From Neopestalotiopsis rosae (Eukaryota > Ascomycota > Sordariomycetes > Amphisphaeriales > Sporocadaceae), in contig JALGAS010000001.1 in NCBI GenBank assembly GCA_023078685.1, positions 496,001 to 560,000 of the forward strand: a DNA stretch of 64,000 nt, in the 5' to 3' direction. Position 1 is the stretch's first letter. Every line of letters begins with the position of its first letter. The notes beneath the pieces were generated by a model. That model made no database searches. It was not told the origin of the DNA and saw only the letters and a list, made by a program, of their open reading frames with translations. The position numbers and the translations under genes were made by a program. Positions 23,222 to 34,439 of the stretch are shown piece after piece.

Positions 23222-25151
23222 GCTTCTTTTGTACTTGAAATCAATGCTCGGAGGTTGCTGTAAGTCTGAATGGTCGGGTATAAACGAGGAGTATTCCCTG
23301 AGACTGCAGGGAAAGCCGTGCGGAACTTATATACGTCAATAGAAAATGATGGCATTGGTTGTAGAGGTCGGCAGAATCCCGTGATGTTCGGGATGAGTGC
23401 GCTTTGCTGTAAAATAGTACAAATCATGGATCGGTGTGATACAGGAAGAAACAAATGCTTCTCTGTCGAGCTTTGGGATTAGATGTAGCAAAGCAAGATT
23501 GTCGGGGCGATGGTAGCCGTCGTATTGTACACCAGTGCCAAAGTCTAGCAGATTCTAGTACAAGGAGATAATAGGAGACGCAAATAGGAGATAAGGATTG
23601 GCTGTTGTAAGGGCCGAGAAGGAGAAGAAAAAGGAAAAGAAAGAAAATGAAAGAAATAGCCAACAACTTTGTGACATGTGCTTGACGGGCGACGTCAGTC
23701 CTGCTTATTTACCCAACACAAGCACAAAAGGACGCCGCCACACACACACAATGTACACGCTCCTGCGCAAGCTGTGCCAACATCATTGATTGGGGGACAG
23801 ACAAAGGGTCGAAACGATGGACGATTGTATGGAAAGTCTCAGCCACTGCAGGGAAACGCAGATCAACGTCAAGCCAAGCTGTCTTTGGCTATTCAGGCAC
23901 GCACGACCGGCCGTGCAGGCGCATGTTTTGGTTTGCATATACAAAAGTTTACTTGGATAGCTCCTGCTTTTTTTTTTTTTTACCCCAATGGCTTAATAAG
24001 TAGGTTGGGTGAGTGAGTCTAGGGTCCAGCAGCAGATCAACGACATGGCTGATGGCTGTCCTCCTTTGCTTCCATGGTCCCTTATGGTGATACAGCCACG
24101 GTAAGCCAAGGAGAAAGCCCCTTCCACAAGTGGTGATGATGATCAGTCAGGGTCGTGGCTTCGTTTGTTGATGTTCGATGGCGGCACGTTACTGGGCAGG
24201 CATGTATTCGAATTCTGAGTTACATGTTGGCGGGAAACAAGTCGGCTCGTGGAACTAGAAAAGCTGGCGCTTGAATAACATGAAGTTTGTTTAGTGGGTA
24301 GATGTGAGAGAGACCGATCGTTCTTGCTGCGTTGGGCGCTTCTTAGTGGCAGTCTCGCACAGTACGTAGTGCAAACCTGCTGTAGCGCTTGCCTAAGTAA
24401 ACCTTCATCGGAGGCCTTCTTTGCTCAGTTCAGGAATTCGCCAACTGCCATGTCCTGAGAAACATCGCTATGTTAATCATGGAATAGGTCAGGAGTTGCA
24501 ATGTTGACTGGCCTGAAGCGACCTACCGCACTGTAAACCTCGATCGGAGGTTTCTGGGAACTAAGGGGAATAAAGCAGAACTCCCGATTGGGACGGAGGT
24601 CTGCTGTAATGGGATACGTACCTGAAAGTCCACTGCTCAACTGGGGCTGCTACCCGCTACTAGGCTCAGCTACCCTGTTCTAGGACTGCGACCATCGAGT
24701 GATTGGCTGAGAGAAGCTGTTGATCGCCACAGGGGTATATAAGTTGAAACATGCAAGCATGAGAAACGCCTGGGCTTTAATTTTAGTCAGGGGCACTGAC
24801 CATTGAAGCCTTTCTTTGGCTTCTCTGCCTGCTGTGTTTGTGTCTTCACGCAGCAATCTGCAGCACAATAATCTCTTGTCTTTTCTGAGACGGTGACGCA
24901 GATTACATCACGGCCGGTTCTCCTTGTCTCATCGAGGGCGGCGGTGATTATCAAACTCTATTAAGGGTATTCCTGTACCGAATCTAGGTGGGTAAATGTA
25001 TGTAGCCTCTACCTTAGGCAGGCAGGCAAATGCAATGTAAGAAGTAAGGGTATCTCGAAAGCAATACAGCGTCGAATATGAATCAAAGGAAAGAAGAATA
25101 AGAAGCCGCCCGCTTCTTTGATGAGCTTAGTCCATATAACCTCGCATCGCA
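23222..25151. other. Intergenic region upstream of the GH76 gene
   Basis: No gene is seen in these 1.9 kb. Two related 20-base blocks occur at 24398-24419 and 24533-24554; the second is the palindrome AAACCTC-GATCG-GAGGTTT. A TATATAAG at 24736-24743 (+) has no gene downstream on that strand. A T run lies near 23969-23981. Confidence 0.45.
23326..23333 (-). promoter_or_regulatory. TATA box of the GH76 gene
   Basis: The minus strand reads TATATAAG here, about 105 bases upstream of the GH76 start codon. Confidence 0.55.
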
Positions 25152-25972
25152 TTACATGGCCAGCAGACCAGCAGCCAGAACGCAGGCGGCAGCGACTACC
25201 CCAATATCCCGTCGGGCTCCGACCACACCCGCGCTTCCCATTCCGTTGTCCGTCGTCTCTGATGTGCTCGCCGCGCTAGTCTTTGACGACGACGACGACG
25301 ACGACGTTGAGCTTGCTGCTGCGACACGAGCAGTACCAGTGGCCGTGGCCAGAATGTCCGCAGTCTTGGCTGCCGCCTCAGCCGCAAGTGCACTAGAAAC
25401 AGAGGCAACTGAGGCTACTGAGGCGGCCGAAACGCTCGAAACGGAAGCAACTGAGGCGGCCGAGATGCTCGATGCGGAAGCAAGAGCCTCAAATCCAGCG
25501 GTGATGGTCACATTCAAATACATGGCCTGGATGCCCGTTGCGCTCTCTGAAGCTGGTTCTCCTCCTGGCGTGCTGTATGTGCAAGATGCCGTGTCTGATG
25601 AGAATTGACAAGCCTCGCCGATGGTCATGTCAGTGCTGTTAATACTGACTTCAAAGGTGGAAGGCCCCTCTGTCAGTGTCATGCCTATTGAAGTTTGAAT
25701 TTAGTATTGCATATTTGTACGTGTATCCGAGAATATCTGAAGGGCAGAAACTTACCGCTCCCGAGGCCGCAATCCACTACCGCATCTGGGTTGCATTGCA
25801 CAAAGTATGCCGTCGCGGTTGGCGCAGCTGTGATGACGGATGCCACCAGACCTTGCTGATCAAAGCCGGGGAGGAATATACTGGTGACTGAGGCTGTGGC
25901 TGATGTTGTCGATGTGGCTGCAAGCGCAGCATTGATGAAGCTTAAAGCGATGAAATTTGACCGAAACCCCAT
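25152..25972 (-). CDS. Small Ser/Ala-rich secreted GPI-anchored wall protein, unknown function
   Basis: I do not recognise a specific family. Exons 25972-25756 and 25684-25152 (GTAAGT donor, AATAG acceptor, phase 1) give 249 residues. A signal peptide covers about residues 1-19 (ending NAALA). The middle part, about residues 20-130, carries several cysteines (VQCNPDAVVDCGLGSG, EACQFSS, SCTYSTPGG) and N-glycosylation sites (NST, NVT). Then comes an Ala/Ser/Val repeat region of SVASVSS-like units, a Ser-only run and a hydrophobic tail (VVAAACVLAAGLLAM) typical of a GPI signal. This organisation, a small cysteine domain on a Ser/Ala stalk, is common among fungal surface proteins. Codon use matches the neighbours. 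Confidence 0.8.
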
Positions 25973-27339
25973 CTTGAAAATGTGAGCCGTTTCCCGTGTC
26001 CTTCTTTTCTTCTCTCCTCTTCTTTTGAAAATCCACCAAATAATTGTTGAGCCGAAATGAATGGGTACGCTCCTGGCGCTTATCTTTGAACACTTTGGAT
26101 GAGCCGAGTATCTTCAGCAAAGAATGACAGTGAATGAATGACAATAGGTTGAACGAAATATAGCTGCTAGAAGCAGGGTCAAGTTTTCAGAAAATCATAG
26201 CAGGGCAACGTGGGAAAATAAAGGATGGACTGCCTGCAGAGTGGTGTCAATGACATTCTTTTTTCTTGCCCTGGGACTCCCACCGCAGATCTCCATATTT
26301 GGCGCGTTTCACACCCAAGCTGTGCCTGGCTGCCAAATCACTGGGTGGACTCCAACTGTCAACCCCAGGGACCCGCTGTAGTTTGATTACACTTCTGTCG
26401 CCCATCAATGCGCATGTGCACCAATCTAACAAATCAAGCACCTGCTACTGATGGATGGGTGAGTGAATGAGCGAATGCACATAGTACACGTAATGCCAAT
26501 ATGCCCACTGGACGTAGCAAATTGTCAGTATACAGAATGTCCACTGCAGGCATATTGTAACGTTGGTTCTTCACATCGCAGGACTAGGCCACTCCAACCG
26601 CCAATCCCATTGAACACTCGGTAGCCGCCGAGTCGACATCCACTGTACACCATTACTGTCAACTGGAACAGCGCCCGAGCGTGATGAACGGCAAGGAGTC
26701 TCCCGTACAACCCTGAGCTGGCAACCACATCGGACGAACTGCCTCGATGCGATCGGCACCGTACTGTGTTTTGTATACATACTGCAAAGCCCCACAAACG
26801 TTTATCGGCTTTCTTCACTGATCGTTTATAGTAATCTGAGTAGAAGTCTAGGCACTGATGCTATATCATTTCGCTCCTCTTCGATTTCAGAGGCAAACAG
26901 AAAAGAAGGGGGAACATGTTTATCATCACCAGAAGAAATGGTCCTTTCCTGCTTTGTTTTCTCTTGCGCAGAAGGAAAAATAACATTCATGGAGAATTGC
27001 ATTGCTTGGTATCGGCTACGTGCGCAGAGTTCTAAGCCAATCTTTTGAGGATTTGGGAGAACGTCGATGAGTCAGAATCCACAGTGTAATAGCTCTTACC
27101 ATTGCATGGATCTGAGTCAACGGAGAAGACGTTACCCAGCTGAAATCACTTGAATGATCCTGTAAGGCTCGAAGATGTCACTGTGAGTCGCTCGGGTTAT
27201 TAATGCAACTTTTCATTCATAACGCCCGTTTCGTGGGAAATAATATGAGCTACATGCAGATTTGCTATAAAGAGCTAAAGTTAAGCAATCTGTACTTGGT
27301 TGGCCTGCGAGACACCACCTTGTAGCTGCTTTGTGGCGA
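25973..27339. other. Intergenic region, no gene seen
   Basis: The left end is the promoter of the small GPI protein gene. The remainder has only short open frames without family resemblance and no repeats of note. Confidence 0.45.
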
Positions 27340-28581
27340 TCAGGTAGTCGATATTGGATCGGTGCTACTACGAACTAGAAAGTCGCTGAACTCCTTCTTA
27401 GCTCTTTCAAAAGTTTCTGATTTTGCTTCAATGTCTTGATGGATGGCTTGAAGATGGGTCTTGATGGTCTCGCATTGCGATGCCATTACAATATATCCCT
27501 TTCTCTTGGGGACAGGCCAGAGTTTATCCTGGGAGGCTCGAGTTGAGGCTTCTCTGAGTGCTTCAACGATCGCCTTCCATTTCTCTGCCATTCGAAGTTC
27601 AAGTATCGCGCAAATGGTTTCCCTGTCAGCGTCATCAGAGAGCTGATCTGCCTGGTCGTTCAAGCCGGCAAGCTCACCAATATGATCTATGGTAGCAGAA
27701 ATCTCCTCCTGCCACGCACATGAGTCGCCCAGCCTCTGAATCCCAACAATCAAGGCAAAGATGACTTCTGCTGCATGGCACAATACACTCCGCCTGCCTT
27801 CAAGTTCGTCCGTATAATTTTGTACTTCTGAATGACACTTCTGCACCCATGTCTGTCGTTCCTCTGAATATGTGGTCATAGTGATGTTGGCCATCGAAGA
27901 CGTGACCATCGAAAACTCCATAGAGCGACCAAGATCCTGCTCGTCAATATCCTTCTTGAATTGATTCGCCCAATCGGTGACTGAAGTGAACGGGTGCAAC
28001 CAGAGCTCCTTATCATCAAATCTTTGATTCAAGCCGGTCAATTTGCTGTAAAGATTCCGCCAAATCCATCGAAATACATCCGGGAAGTCGAGTTGAATCC
28101 TCTTATCTGCGGCCAAAGAGGCAGCCACAGTCACAGCATACAGACCAATGTCGTGATTGCCGGTTTGAGTGGATGTCGGATCGTGGTATTTGACTGCTAG
28201 GTCTGGGTAGAGACTTTGCAGCAGGTCCGCGATTTCGGAGTCGTGACCCTCATGAGCTTCGAGGCCATACATCTCGACAGTGTCACTGCCTCGACGCATC
28301 GTGGCAAGTACCACGTGGGCCTCTCCTACGAAACAGGGGTGAACTCTGAGTCGCGAATCTTGCTCACCCGGGACAGCTAGAGCGGACAAAGGAACATCGA
28401 TCTCATGGGGATTAACAACGAAGATAAGGCGATGGTTGCCACATAGTAGGATGGTGTTGATCAGAAGGCTTACAATGTTGTTCTCCAGAGTCTGCTTGCC
28501 ACTATCGTCATCCGCATCGACGTTGGCTGACGTGTCCATGGAAGTATTGAATGGCTTACTGTCTGGGTCCATACTACTCAT
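27340..28581 (-). CDS. Hypothetical protein with a possible inactive Ulp1/C48-like fold
   Basis: A 413-residue intronless frame that I cannot assign by name. Residues about 44-165 follow the order of a Ulp1-type (C48) cysteine protease: a strand with AHVVLATM carrying His89 where the catalytic HW motif sits, then TVEMYGLEA where the VDSL aspartate would be (Gly106), then TGNHDIGLYAV at the position of the usual Q-NG-DCG-F motif, with Ile145 where the catalytic cysteine belongs. The rest (about 190-413) is helical and charged, with possible coiled coil near the end (EAKSETFERAKKEF). If the match is right, it would be a pseudo-protease. Composition is ordinary and lower in GC than the housekeeping neighbours. 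The frame is convincing because of its length; the function is unknown. Confidence 0.65.
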   Translation of the reverse strand: MSSMDPDSKPFNTSMDTSANVDADDDSGKQTLENNIVSLLINTILLCGNHRLIFVVNPHEIDVPLSALAVPGEQDSRLRVHPCFVGEAHVVLATMRRGSDTVEMYGLEAHEGHDSEIADLLQSLYPDLAVKYHDPTSTQTGNHDIGLYAVTVAASLAADKRIQLDFPDVFRWIWRNLYSKLTGLNQRFDDKELWLHPFTSVTDWANQFKKDIDEQDLGRSMEFSMVTSSMANITMTTYSEERQTWVQKCHSEVQNYTDELEGRRSVLCHAAEVIFALIVGIQRLGDSCAWQEEISATIDHIGELAGLNDQADQLSDDADRETICAILELRMAEKWKAIVEALREASTRASQDKLWPVPKRKGYIVMASQCETIKTHLQAIHQDIEAKSETFERAKKEFSDFLVRSSTDPISTT

Positions 28582-29312
28582 TGCAACCGACAGCCCTTGA
28601 ATAATATTTTATTAAAGGAGGTTTTATAACAGCGATCAGAGGCGGTGACTCGGTATGTTCTTGAGCATCCAAACAAATAGATAAGGTGATGTTCTTGATG
28701 GGACACATTTGAGCTACAAGCAGAGCCCAGGCTCCAAACCGGCAGCTGCCTGCATTTTACGAGACGGCATCGAAGCAAGAAAGAACAACAAGCAGGAAGG
28801 AGAGACTTGAGGGAGGCAAGTGCACAGCTCAAAAGCCTTAGATCGCGCCTGGGTTATGTCAGTTGTCCATGGAAAGAGACAATTTCGGATACTCCTTCTT
28901 CTCATAAATAAAGAAGAGGCTAGCATTCACTGTAAGTTAAGAAGGAATTATAAAGTATTGGAGGCACTGAGGCGATCTTGACGACATATAGGTACACATT
29001 CGCGAGACGATGAGAAGGGTGGACCCTATGAATATACAAAGTACGTACATATATGTACTGTGTATACTCGTAGTGGGAATACACAAAGTGAGGCATGCTG
29101 GGACCACCCCCACATGGCTTTCTTTAGTGGGCTGTGTCTGGTGGTGGGGCAACTGACGATGACTCGAAGTTGGATCCCTCGTAGGCTGCAACCAAGAGCT
29201 TCGCATCGATTTAGGTCTATATATGAGGTATCATCAACGTATTGGACAGTACCAGTTCTGCGTTTCAACTCGCCAGGACTCTCAGTCTGTTGCTCATCTC
29301 TATTAGGCTGGT
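28582..29312. other. Divergent upstream region, no gene seen
   Basis: This separates the minus-strand hypothetical gene from the plus-strand leucine-rich gene. It has no other coding signal. The run GTACGTACATATATG at 29041 is a common intergenic motif in this window. Confidence 0.4.
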
Positions 29313-30795
29313 ATGCCGAAGAAAAGACATCAGACCTTGTACACGAAACCGCCGTCGATAGCTCCTCCGACCCTTCGCACCTCGTCTTCTTCAAGGGAGA
29401 CCACCGGTATGCGCCCAAGCTTCCGAGTGCTGCATCTCTGTCGCTAAACTACCATGAACAGGGCAAAATGAACGCTCTGTCAATGACATCCTCGCTGACA
29501 TGCGCAGGGCCGGCCAGGGCTCGACGGCGCGGAATGACGCCCCGTCACATCCGACTCCAAGCGTCCCACCCACGATAAGTCGAATACTACAGCTTCCTGC
29601 GGCACCTATACCCCGTCCACGGACGAGGCAACAACTACAACAGCAGATCCGGCAACACGGACCAAGGCGCACCACAAATGGCAGACGCCTTCCGCCAGGC
29701 CCGCCGCCACCACGTTCGTGGTATGCACCAATCCTATCGTCACGACCGCCGTCGAACGCCCATAGGAGTGTAGAGGAAATCCTGCTCTGCCCTTTACCCA
29801 ACGCGTTCACTCCCCATCATGGCAGTCTCATTGATATGATGTTGCATCAGTTGGCTGCCAACTGGAGTGTGCAGAAAGATTGGAACAGGTTCTATCTCTA
29901 CGAGCTGCCGGACAGAATAAGAATTGCGCTCATCTTTTATGTGTCCAAGTATCACGAGCCGGGAATGAGCATTAGCGATTTACGACTAATTCTACTCGGG
30001 CCCACGGAAGGAGAGATGGCCGAGTACCAGCTTGAGAAGCCCGATCCAGCTGTGCTCAATGCCAATATTCATCATTTGGATCTGACTGGCTCTGCTGGAT
30101 CAAGTATGTCCTTGAAATCACTCGCCGAGCTATTATTCCCTGCCGCTGCTCCAGTAGTAACCGAGGTTGCAGATTCATGGGATGCACCTGAACTGTTGCC
30201 AGCACCAACGGCCCTTCTTCCAAACCTAACACACTTATCTTTGGCGGTCGATAGACAGTCAGGCGAGGGCCCGAGCTGGAGACAGCTTTTGTCTCTGTCA
30301 TCCAAATTGCCTGGCTTAACTCACTTGAATCTATCAGGCTGGCCAACTCCATCTACAACACCTAACGCTATCGTTACCAAGATGGTATCAGCAGAAACCG
30401 GGAGGACAGTTAGCTATGGTGCTACCAATGCGTACAGCCATGCTCTAGATGATGATTGGTCCGAGGCGGTTTCGATCCTGAAGAGGCTGAGCAAAACTCT
30501 CTACAGGCTCGAATATCTCGATCTGACTGGCTGTGGGCATTGGTTTCCTGCTTTGTATAAAGAAGTCGATGCCGAGTTGACGGTCGACTTTGTGGACTGG
30601 AGCCGGGAATGGGGAAAGATCACTGTCCTTAGGCTTTGCTCCGGCTACCATGGAGAAAATACGACATTAGGAAACGACCAGACACAATTGCGGGAATGGA
30701 AAAGGGAGGCAATCTTCGTCGAGAAGCGCATAAGGACTCAAAGAGCTGGCCAAGGACATTTCGTCACTGTGGAAAAAGATCCATTGGAAGACTAG
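29313..30795 (+). CDS. Conserved leucine-rich fungal protein (homologues sometimes labelled tafazzin)
   Basis: A 475-residue protein from exons 29313-29406 and 29462-30795. The 55-bp intron (GTATGC...AACAG, phase 1) joins MPKKRHQTLYTKP...TTG to QNERSVNDILADMRRAGQG. An Arg/Pro-rich N-terminal region (to about residue 115) precedes a globular part with irregular leucine-rich motifs: IHHLDLTGS, LTHLSLAVD, LTHLNLSGWPT, LEYLDLTGCG and ITVLRLCSGYHG. Those suggest an RNI/LRR-type fold. I recall similar Ascomycete proteins being labelled 'tafazzin', but I see no acyltransferase HX4D motif here, so I do not transfer that function. The start is the first ATG of exon 1. The existence of the gene is well supported; its role is not known. 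Confidence 0.8.
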
Positions 30796-32554
30796 TCAGT
30801 CAGTCCATGTACACCAAATGCTTACAAAGTTGCTTGGCTCGCATATATAGTGTAGATCCGGTCGTGTTTGGTCCTGATCAGACCCTGGCGGCAATATCCA
30901 CCATCAAAAGATTATAATTTGAATGCAATGGCCATGTGCGGACCAGGGAAAAGGCGGCTTTGGATGTGAGTCAAGCAATCGAAATTATATAAACTCCACA
31001 AAATACTTCGACTTCCTAGAGACAGTTCAACACAGTGGACATATCATAGCATCACATGATCAGAACAAGATACTTTGAACTTATTTGATATGCGGAACAA
31101 AATTGTGCGTATCAGAGAGAGACACAATTACTGAAGCGAGACATGACGATGAATTACCAACAAACTACAGCCACGACGGGCTTGCCCCTTTGCGATGATT
31201 GACATGGTGGCACGTCGTCACTTTCTTTGAGATCGACCGAATTGCTCAAGCTTCTTGGTATAAAAGCGGACTGTCTTGGCACGACGCGCAAACCTTTCTG
31301 CTGGGAGATCTGTCTGGAGATAGTCTGGGCCAGTCGGCAGTCGGCTCCGGCGTCGGGTTGCGAATGGAGTCAATGGATCACGGACCGGATCAGCGACCGT
31401 CTGCTGCCCTATGACTGGCAGTTTCTGACTTGTTGGGCCTGACCTGATACTGGACAAAGAAAGTGCAGCAACCCACTCGCAGTGTTGCGTGATTTGTGTT
31501 GGATGTTGTTACTCCAGATGTTCCTCTGAGTGTTCCATGGGGCTGAGTCATGGTTGTTCTAGATGTGTATAACCCGGTGGGCGGCAGTTGACGAGTTGAC
31601 CAGTTTCAGGATACTGGAGTGCTGATCAGCCGTGTGGCCAGCGTTGATTTGGCGGTTTTGGTTAGCGCCCCAGCCCTCTGAACAGGGGACAATTTTACGG
31701 TTAGGCACTGGTTAGCTCTCCAATGGCTGCCAGCTATCCCCAGCGCAAGAAAAACCTGGTTCATCTACCCACTGAGACCCTATGACGCAAGGTTCCAGGG
31801 ACTTGCCATAAGCTAGCTCGAGACCCTGCGGCCCGGCAGCTTCCAATCATATACTTTGACCCACCCCTTTTTCCCTCACCCCAACCCGCGAGGACTGGAC
31901 CTTCGTCATGGCATGGCGCAACGGCCGGGACAGTCAGACCCTTCGATGCGAAAAATACCATTTTGTGCACAATCACCGAAGCCCATGCAACCCATACGCC
32001 AAGCGGGCGGCAGATTCTAGTACTGTACCATAGTACGTAGGTAGCAATAGAATCAGATGAGCCGTTGTCTATGGTACGACAGGCCGGGGTAGCCCTGTCG
32101 CCTCAGCCCGAATCTGGTTTTGTTCTTGTTCGAATGAATGCATACCTTTACAAACTTACACACTACTGTAGTACGTACATGCGCCTAGGAAAACGGGGTC
32201 CCTGCCGGCGGTGACGCCTATCCTATTATGCTGTTCGCGGCCTGTTGGTTGCATCATGCCCACCAGCCTTAAATAAGGAGTGATACAGAGCGTCTTTGAT
32301 GGTTACATATACGTAGAAGTTTCCTTTGCTCCCTCCCTCCCTCTGCTCTTGTCTTGTCGGTATCAAGCAAAACAACACTCCAACATTCCTGATATTCCAG
32401 ACGATATTTATAGAGGCTTTGTCTGAGTGTACGACAACACTCTGCAGATCTCTGCTCCCGCTTGACCAACTCAAGCATCTCTTATTGCAAGAATACGAAG
32501 CTCTCTTTTGCTTTCTTTCTTTCTTTCTCCCTTTTTCAGTCTACAACCGCCAAA
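30796..32554. other. Intergenic region and probable leader of the SUR7-family gene
   Basis: No gene is seen in 1.76 kb. TAGTACGTA-type motifs occur near 32034 and 32168. The last 250 bases are pyrimidine-rich on the + strand and end in a (CTTT)n tract, as in highly used fungal leaders. Confidence 0.45.
32511..32528 (+). repeat. (CTTT)n microsatellite in the SUR7-family leader
   Basis: About four and a half CTTT units occur 27-44 bases upstream of the ATG. Pyrimidine-rich tracts like this are usual near fungal transcription start sites. Confidence 0.7.
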
Positions 32555-33620
32555 ATGAAGCGCTTTACAATAATCATACCCATGATCCTGTCCATCGCAG
32601 GCTTTGTGCTTGCAATGTTGTCGCTCTTTGCAGGCTCAAAGCCTGGACAGCTCGAAGACTACCACATTATTGCTGTAAGTCATGCTCTTATTGTCCTTGA
32701 AATATTCATGAGAAGGCGTGGTCCTGACCCGAGCCTAGCTCAACATGTCCAACTTTGGCCATGACCTTGTACCTACAGCGACTACTAGCAGCTCGCCAAC
32801 CTCTACCGATGACAGCTGGGGAAGCTTTTTCACTTCGGTCGTGGAGACATTGGCCTCTGAGATTAGTGATGAGCTCAGTGAGATCGAGGACGATATTGCC
32901 GACAAGCTGTCGGAAGAGCTTGGAATCTCTCAATGGTACTCACTTCACGTCATGACGGCTTGCGAGGGCAACTTTGCTCCCAACGCAACGACGCCGGGCG
33001 CCTGGTACAACACGACAAACTGCACTGGCCAGGCAGCAGGTTTCCAATTCAACCTGACCGAGGTGCTCGACCACGAGATCTCGGTTGGCCCGCTTGACTT
33101 GAACCCCGCCGATCTCCCCGTTCCCGACGACATCACTGACGCCATCAACTACCTCAACGGATTTCTCCTGGCTATTTTCATTCTTTTCTGTATCGGTGCT
33201 GGATTTGCGGGCTTGTCGTTCCTCGCCGCCATCGCCGCCCTGTCCTTGGGCGGTACCTCCAAGACGGGCAAGACCGGACCGTCCAGGCTCATGTCGCTCA
33301 TCAATGTCATCCTCACCGGTCTGTCTTCTCTGGCTCTGCTGATTGGCGCCGCCATCACCACTGCCGTGGCCAAGAAGGGCGAGGAGAAGATCAACGACAA
33401 GGGCAGCGAGGTCGGCATCTCTGCCAACGCCGGAACCAAGTTCATCATCATCACCTGGGTCTCGTTTGCCGCCATGTTTGTTGCGGTGCTCTACTGGGTG
33501 GCAGCCGGCATCATGGGACGCAGCTCGGCAACCACGGGCCGACGACGGACCTCTCCTGGCAGATTCGCCTTCCGAGGCCGAGAGAAGAAGACTCGCCACA
33601 GCTCCGATTCCTCGGTCTAA
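32555..33620 (+). CDS. SUR7/PalI-family plasma-membrane protein
   Basis: A four-helix cortical membrane protein. The family includes Sur7 of eisosomes and PalI/Rim9 of pH sensing. Exons 32555-32674 and 32739-33620 (GTAAGT donor, CCTAG acceptor, phase 0) give 333 residues. The first helix lies at about residues 5-27 and serves as a signal anchor. The extracellular loop (to about 190) holds the claudin-like pattern SQWYSLHVMTACEGNF...TTNC and several N-glycosylation sites. Three further helices follow (FLLAIFILFCIGAGFAGL, INVILTGLSSLALLIGAA, FIIITWVSFAAMFVAVLYWVA). The basic cytosolic tail is Arg/Ser-rich. Which subfamily it belongs to cannot be settled here. Confidence 0.9.
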
Positions 33621-34439
33621 GGGGTCAGTCAGGCCTAGCTGACGGTCAATCATACTTGGCCAAATATATCAACAATTTATCAAGCCAGCAAAAGATTGAA
33701 ACATCACAAATTGTTCGAAAATCTGGCCCAGAATCCAAAATGTCGCTATAAGACACTAGGCGTTGAACGTCTAGAATGAGAGAATGACAATCTGCAGCGT
33801 TTTGTTCTTGTATTCTTGTGTTTTCCTCCAACCTTATACTCCCATAGACTAGATTGGCACTATACGTATTTCGTTTCTTCGAATATGGCCGGCCCTTAAT
33901 TAGCTCTTTAGATCCCAAAAATCTGAGAACGATTGTTATGATTATCAAGATTCAGTCTCCTTCACCAATTTTGAGATACGCAAGTGACCGAAAAACATTC
34001 TTCATACCTGAGAAAGAAAGTCGCTCATTGAAAATGTTTGCCACGTCATGTTATCAGGTGCCCAAAAATTGTTGTCCGCCCTCAACTAGATCTAGCAGTT
34101 GATGTGCAACAACTAAACAAGCAAGCCCCGCAGATCGCGACTCCTCCCAAGCCTCCTCGCCGTGTATGTTATCTACACTAGAATCTAGAGTATTTTAGCA
34201 CCGTCGCGACCGCCAAGCGGGACCCCTGGGTTAGCGAGTGCTCCGTGCGCGTTTCCTCTTCCCTTTCACCTTCACTTTCTACTTCTCTTCGCCTCACTCC
34301 AACAAATCCTCGTAGCTTTTTTTTTTTCTCGTCGACCCCAAGACCTCGTGAAATATTCTTATTCTTCTGCCTTTCTCTTGTCTCTCATCTCTTGCTTTTT
34401 TTATTCGTCTCCATGGCTTAGGAAACCATTGAAGCCGTC
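33621..34439. other. Intergenic region, promoter and leader of the MscL gene
   Basis: The left part is the SUR7-family 3' region. From about 34240 the + strand becomes strongly pyrimidine-rich with a T run at 34318-34327, fitting a transcription start and leader. The leader ends with a two-codon upstream frame listed separately. Confidence 0.45.
34413..34421 (+). promoter_or_regulatory. Minimal upstream ORF (ATG GCT TAG) before the MscL start
   Basis: The nearest ATG upstream of the main start opens a Met-Ala-stop frame ending 18 bases before the MscL ATG at 34440. Its context (TCTCCATGG) is at least as good as that of the main ATG (CCGTCATGC). It could dampen translation. Alternatively the TTAG could be the acceptor of a leader intron, in which case the upstream frame would not exist in mRNA. 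Confidence 0.4.

Noticed and set aside
24736..24743. TATATAAG on the plus strand
   Set aside because: No plus-strand gene follows within several kilobases, so a promoter role is unsupported.
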